Positions 41,503 through 43,986 of a stretch of DNA of 43,986 bases are shown here, piece after piece. Both the position numbers and the translations under genes were made by a program. The stretch's first letter is position 1; every line of letters starts with the position of its first letter. Source of the DNA: Bacteroidota bacterium (GTDB lineage: Bacteria; Bacteroidota; Bacteroidia; Cytophagales; Cyclobacteriaceae); contig JAEYXN010000088.1 of the NCBI GenBank assembly GCA_023431285.1, positions 1 to 43,986 of the forward strand, given 5' to 3'. A model generated the notes under the pieces. It did not search any database and was not told the DNA's origin. It saw only the letters and a program-made list of their open reading frames with translations.

Positions 41503-42705
41503 TCACCACGGCTGTCCACCCGGCTGCCCGGCCGACCGATCCGTCCCCACCAGGATCAGCGCAGCAATCCCAATCAACATGAACGCCGTTATCAAAGGAG
41601 CGACCCCCTCCACCATCAGACCGCTGATCACCGATCCGATTGATGCGCCGATAAAAAAGAAACATGTCCCATATACCGATGCCGCCATTCCAGCCATACC
41701 TCCCATGGGAGCAAGGGCAAGAGCACTGCTATTCGGCTCTATAGCGATGTTGATGGAGAGCAGAAGTGCGAGTGCAATAAAAAAGGTCTCCATCTGCGGA
41801 GGATCCTGAGTTAAAAGAAAGTAGACGAAAAGAGAAACAGCGGTTGCGCTATACGCAATAAGGAGCCATCGTAAAGATCTCCTCGCCCCAAACGACTTTG
41901 ATAACCGGGAGTTAAGCAACGAACAAAGAGACATGAGCCCACCGATGCCAGCAAAGATCCATGCAAACAAGTCAGGCCTTTTATAGATCTCGCCGATGAT
42001 GCGCTCGGAGCTTGCCACATAGGAACTAAGGCCGGCAAAAAGAAGAGTTGTGATTGCAGTGTATCTTCTGAAGGTGCTATTGCCAACTACGGTCTTTACT
42101 GACCTTATCATGTTTGGCAGACTGAGCGGAACCCTTTTCTCAGCGGGAAGAGATTCTGGCAACCTGAGTGACCAGACAAAGACTACCGCTGCAAGTAATG
42201 GTGGTGTCAGGAAGACGAGTTTCCAGGTGGAGAATGAAAGGATCGCGATTCCGAGAAACGGCGCAAGGATAGGGGTGAACAGGAAAATAGTCAGAATGAG
42301 GGACATGGTCTGGGCCATATCGTCACCCACAAACCGGTCGCGAACTCCGGCGATAGTTGCAGTCATGACAGCCGAAGCCCCCATACCAGCTACGAATCTG
42401 GAGGCAAACATTATCTCAAGCGTTGGTGCAAAGGCAGCTACAACGCCACCAATAATGTATAGGGGAAACCCTGTGCGTAAGATCGCAAGGCGTCCGAAGC
42501 GATCAGAGAGAGTACCAAAGATTAGCTGGGCAATCTGCCCCATGAAGAAGAACCCGATGATCTGGGCAGTCGCTGTTGAATCGGCAGTAAGGTTAAAGTG
42601 AGCCCGGATACCTGCGAATGCCGGTAACATGATGTCGATTCCGAGCGCAGTGAGTGCCATGGTGCAGGCTGACAGCGCGATGAACTCTCCGCGTTTCATT
42701 TTCAT
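41503..42705 (-). CDS. MFS drug-efflux transporter, Bcr/CflA type
   Basis: From the ATG at 42705 the protein has 400 residues and 12 spans. The start MKMKRGEFIALSACTMALTALGIDIMLPAF is typical of Bcr/CflA proteins (the D in span 1 is conserved). GQIAQLIFGTLSDRFGR near 72-88 is the MFS loop motif, and RFVAGMGASAVMTATIAGVRDRF near 105-127 matches the family's motif C region. It probably exports hydrophobic drugs or small metabolites. The frame extends upstream to 42813 through the groL terminator, which is not credible. A TAnnTTTG box seven bases upstream supports the start at 42705; an ATG two codons later is also possible. Confidence 0.9.
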   Translation of the reverse strand: MKMKRGEFIALSACTMALTALGIDIMLPAFAGIRAHFNLTADSTATAQIIGFFFMGQIAQLIFGTLSDRFGRLAILRTGFPLYIIGGVVAAFAPTLEIMFASRFVAGMGASAVMTATIAGVRDRFVGDDMAQTMSLILTIFLFTPILAPFLGIAILSFSTWKLVFLTPPLLAAVVFVWSLRLPESLPAEKRVPLSLPNMIRSVKTVVGNSTFRRYTAITTLLFAGLSSYVASSERIIGEIYKRPDLFAWIFAGIGGLMSLCSLLNSRLSKSFGARRSLRWLLIAYSATAVSLFVYFLLTQDPPQMETFFIALALLLSINIAIEPNSSALALAPMGGMAGMAASVYGTCFFFIGASIGSVISGLMVEGVAPLITAFMLIGIAALILVGTDRSAGQPGGQPW

Positions 42706-42711
42706 AAGCGA

Positions 42712-42719
42712 CAAAACTA
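42712..42719 (-). promoter_or_regulatory. -7 promoter box before the efflux gene
   Basis: On the minus strand TAGTTTTG fits TAnnTTTG. It ends six bases before the ATG at 42705, so the transcript would be nearly leaderless. No good -33 element is seen at the usual distance. Confidence 0.4.
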
Positions 42720-42777
42720 AGCAGGGTACCTGACTCGGTTCGAGCGAAATACGACGGGATGAGGGCAGAGTTGCGAC

Positions 42778-42810
42778 AAAAAGAAAGGACCGTCTTTCGA
42801 ACGGTCCTTT
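42778..42810 (-). terminator. Intrinsic terminator of groL
   Basis: AAAGGACCGT and ACGGTCCTTT form a 10-bp stem with a seven-base loop. On the minus strand it is followed by C and a T run (42782-42778). It lies about 25 bases past the groL stop codon. Confidence 0.88.
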
Positions 42811-42834
42811 CAAAGTATATCAAAAAAAGACAGA

Positions 42835-43986
42835 TTACATCATTCCGCCCATGCCGCCGCCGTGAGGCATCGCAGGAGCTTCTTTCTCTTCAGCGATCTC
42901 AGATACTACAGCCTCGGTAGTGAGGAGCAGGCCTGCGATTGATGCTGCGTTTTCAAGGGCAAGACGAGCTACTTTCGTAGGATCGATGATACCTGCCGCG
43001 AAGAAGTTCTCGTACTTGTTGTCGCGTGCGTTGAAGCCATAGTCATCTTTACCTTCTTTTACTTTTGCTACGATGACAGAGCCTTCCTGACCAGCGTTTT
43101 CAACGATAGTGCGGAGAGGAGCTTCAAGAGCAAGACGAACGATGTTCACGCCAGTAGACTGATCGTCGTTGTCAGTCTTAACATTCGCAAGAGCTGCGAT
43201 TGCGCGAACATAGGCTACACCACCGCCAGGGATAATACCTTCCTGGACAGCTGCGCGGGTTGCGTGCAACGCATCATCTACACGATCTTTCTTTTCTTTC
43301 ATTTCAACTTCAGTAGCTGCGCCGATGTAGAGGATAGCTACACCACCGGAAAGCTTCGCAAGGCGTTCCTGAAGTTTTTCTTTATCGTAGTCAGATGTAG
43401 TCTGGTCGATCTGAGCTTTGATCTGACTCACGCGGCCCTGAATGTCTTCAGATTTACCTGCGCCGTTTACGATAGTTGTATTGTCTTTGTCGATGTTCAC
43501 TTTCTCAGCGCGGCCAAGCATATCGAGAGTTGCATTCTCGAGTTTGAAGCCTTGCTCTTCAGAGATTACGCGACCTCCTGTGAGGATAGCGATATCTTCA
43601 AGCATTGCTTTTCTTCTGTCGCCGAAACCAGGAGCTTTCACAGCAGCAACGCGCAGGGCGCCGCGGATCTTGTTAACTACCAGTGTGGCAAGTGCCTCAC
43701 CTTCTACTTCTTCAGCAATGATTACAAGAGGCTTGCCTGTTTGCGCGCTTTGCTCAAGAATAGGCAGAAGCTCTTTCATGCTGCTGATTTTCTTGTCGTA
43801 GATGAGGATGAATGGGCTGTCAAGTTCAGCTTCCATCTTTTCAGTGTTGGTTACGAAGTAAGGAGAGAGGTAACCGCGGTCGAACTGCATACCTTCTACA
43901 GTCTTCACTTCAGTTTCTGTTCCTTTAGCTTCTTCAACGGTGATAACACCGTCTTTTCCAACTTTATCCATCGCAGTAGCGATCAT
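42835..43986 (-). CDS. groL: Chaperonin GroEL, C-terminal part (gene runs off the window)
   Basis: The 383 residues are the C-terminal 70 percent of the 60-kDa chaperonin subunit that folds proteins in the double-ring GroEL-GroES complex. The frame is open at the window edge; the Met at 43986 aligns inside GroEL, before DKVGKDGVITVEEAKG, so the real start is outside. FDRGYLSPYF, the KAPGFGDRRKAMLEDIAILTGG stretch, the ATP-site AVQEGIIPGGGVA, and the GGM-rich tail (MPHGGGMGGMM) are all standard. groES should lie upstream, outside the window. A strong terminator follows. Confidence 0.97.
   Translation of the reverse strand: MIATAMDKVGKDGVITVEEAKGTETEVKTVEGMQFDRGYLSPYFVTNTEKMEAELDSPFILIYDKKISSMKELLPILEQSAQTGKPLVIIAEEVEGEALATLVVNKIRGALRVAAVKAPGFGDRRKAMLEDIAILTGGRVISEEQGFKLENATLDMLGRAEKVNIDKDNTTIVNGAGKSEDIQGRVSQIKAQIDQTTSDYDKEKLQERLAKLSGGVAILYIGAATEVEMKEKKDRVDDALHATRAAVQEGIIPGGGVAYVRAIAALANVKTDNDDQSTGVNIVRLALEAPLRTIVENAGQEGSVIVAKVKEGKDDYGFNARDNKYENFFAAGIIDPTKVARLALENAASIAGLLLTTEAVVSEIAEEKEAPAMPHGGGMGGMM

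Noticed and set aside
42705..42813. Extension of the efflux gene to the upstream ATG at 42813
   Set aside because: It would translate through the groL terminator stem, and the added residues are charged and not part of the Bcr/CflA family.

Overview
The window looks like a chromosomal segment from a Bacteroidota bacterium, most likely of the Cytophagales type. The evidence is two SusC/CirA-style TonB-dependent receptors that begin with a carboxypeptidase-regulatory-like domain, the parE-parC pair, an ATP-type PEP carboxykinase, lipoproteins with short lipoboxes, and several promoters with the Bacteroidota -7 box TAnnTTTG. It is mostly housekeeping and transport DNA. I see no rRNA, tRNA, CRISPR array, prophage or insertion sequence.

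Layout. 0.2-7 kb: a small GIY-YIG protein, then a minus-strand four-gene cluster of TonB receptor, lipoprotein, Tat-exported PLP aminotransferase and AEC-family permease. I read this cluster as an outer-membrane-to-cytoplasm uptake route with a periplasmic transamination step, and it is the best candidate here for an undescribed system. 7-9 kb: a NarL-type response regulator and an unknown secreted protein. 9-16 kb: a tightly overlapping metal-import operon (DtxR-type repressor, TroA-like binding protein, TonB receptor, ATPase, permease fused to a second DtxR-like domain, second permease) with a DtxR-like operator at its promoter. 16-24 kb: glycosyltransferase, dapD, a DUF3108 protein, a five-PAS histidine kinase with an overlapping single-domain response regulator, mscL, a 3-hydroxyacyl-CoA dehydrogenase and an ArsC-fold protein lacking the active-site cysteine. 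24-27 kb: methyltransferase, BamE-like lipoprotein, AGMO-like membrane hydroxylase, small membrane protein. 27-32 kb: parE and parC. 32-37 kb: a GC-rich tandem repeat array, an OmpA-family protein, an M15 peptidase, a secreted protein and pckA. 37-44 kb: a POT-like MFS permease with an OPT-family oligopeptide transporter, a striking heptamer inverted-repeat array, a TerB-like protein, a drug-efflux MFS protein, and the 3' part of groL cut by the window edge.

Two repeat families deserve attention. One is a roughly 130-bp GC-rich module, present four times in tandem after parC and as two diverged copies near 41.3 kb. The other is a heptamer family (RCARGTA on one side, its complement TACYTGY on the other) that flanks a spacer after the OPT gene and supplies the last codons and stop of that gene. 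All function assignments come from reading motifs by eye; no database search was run.
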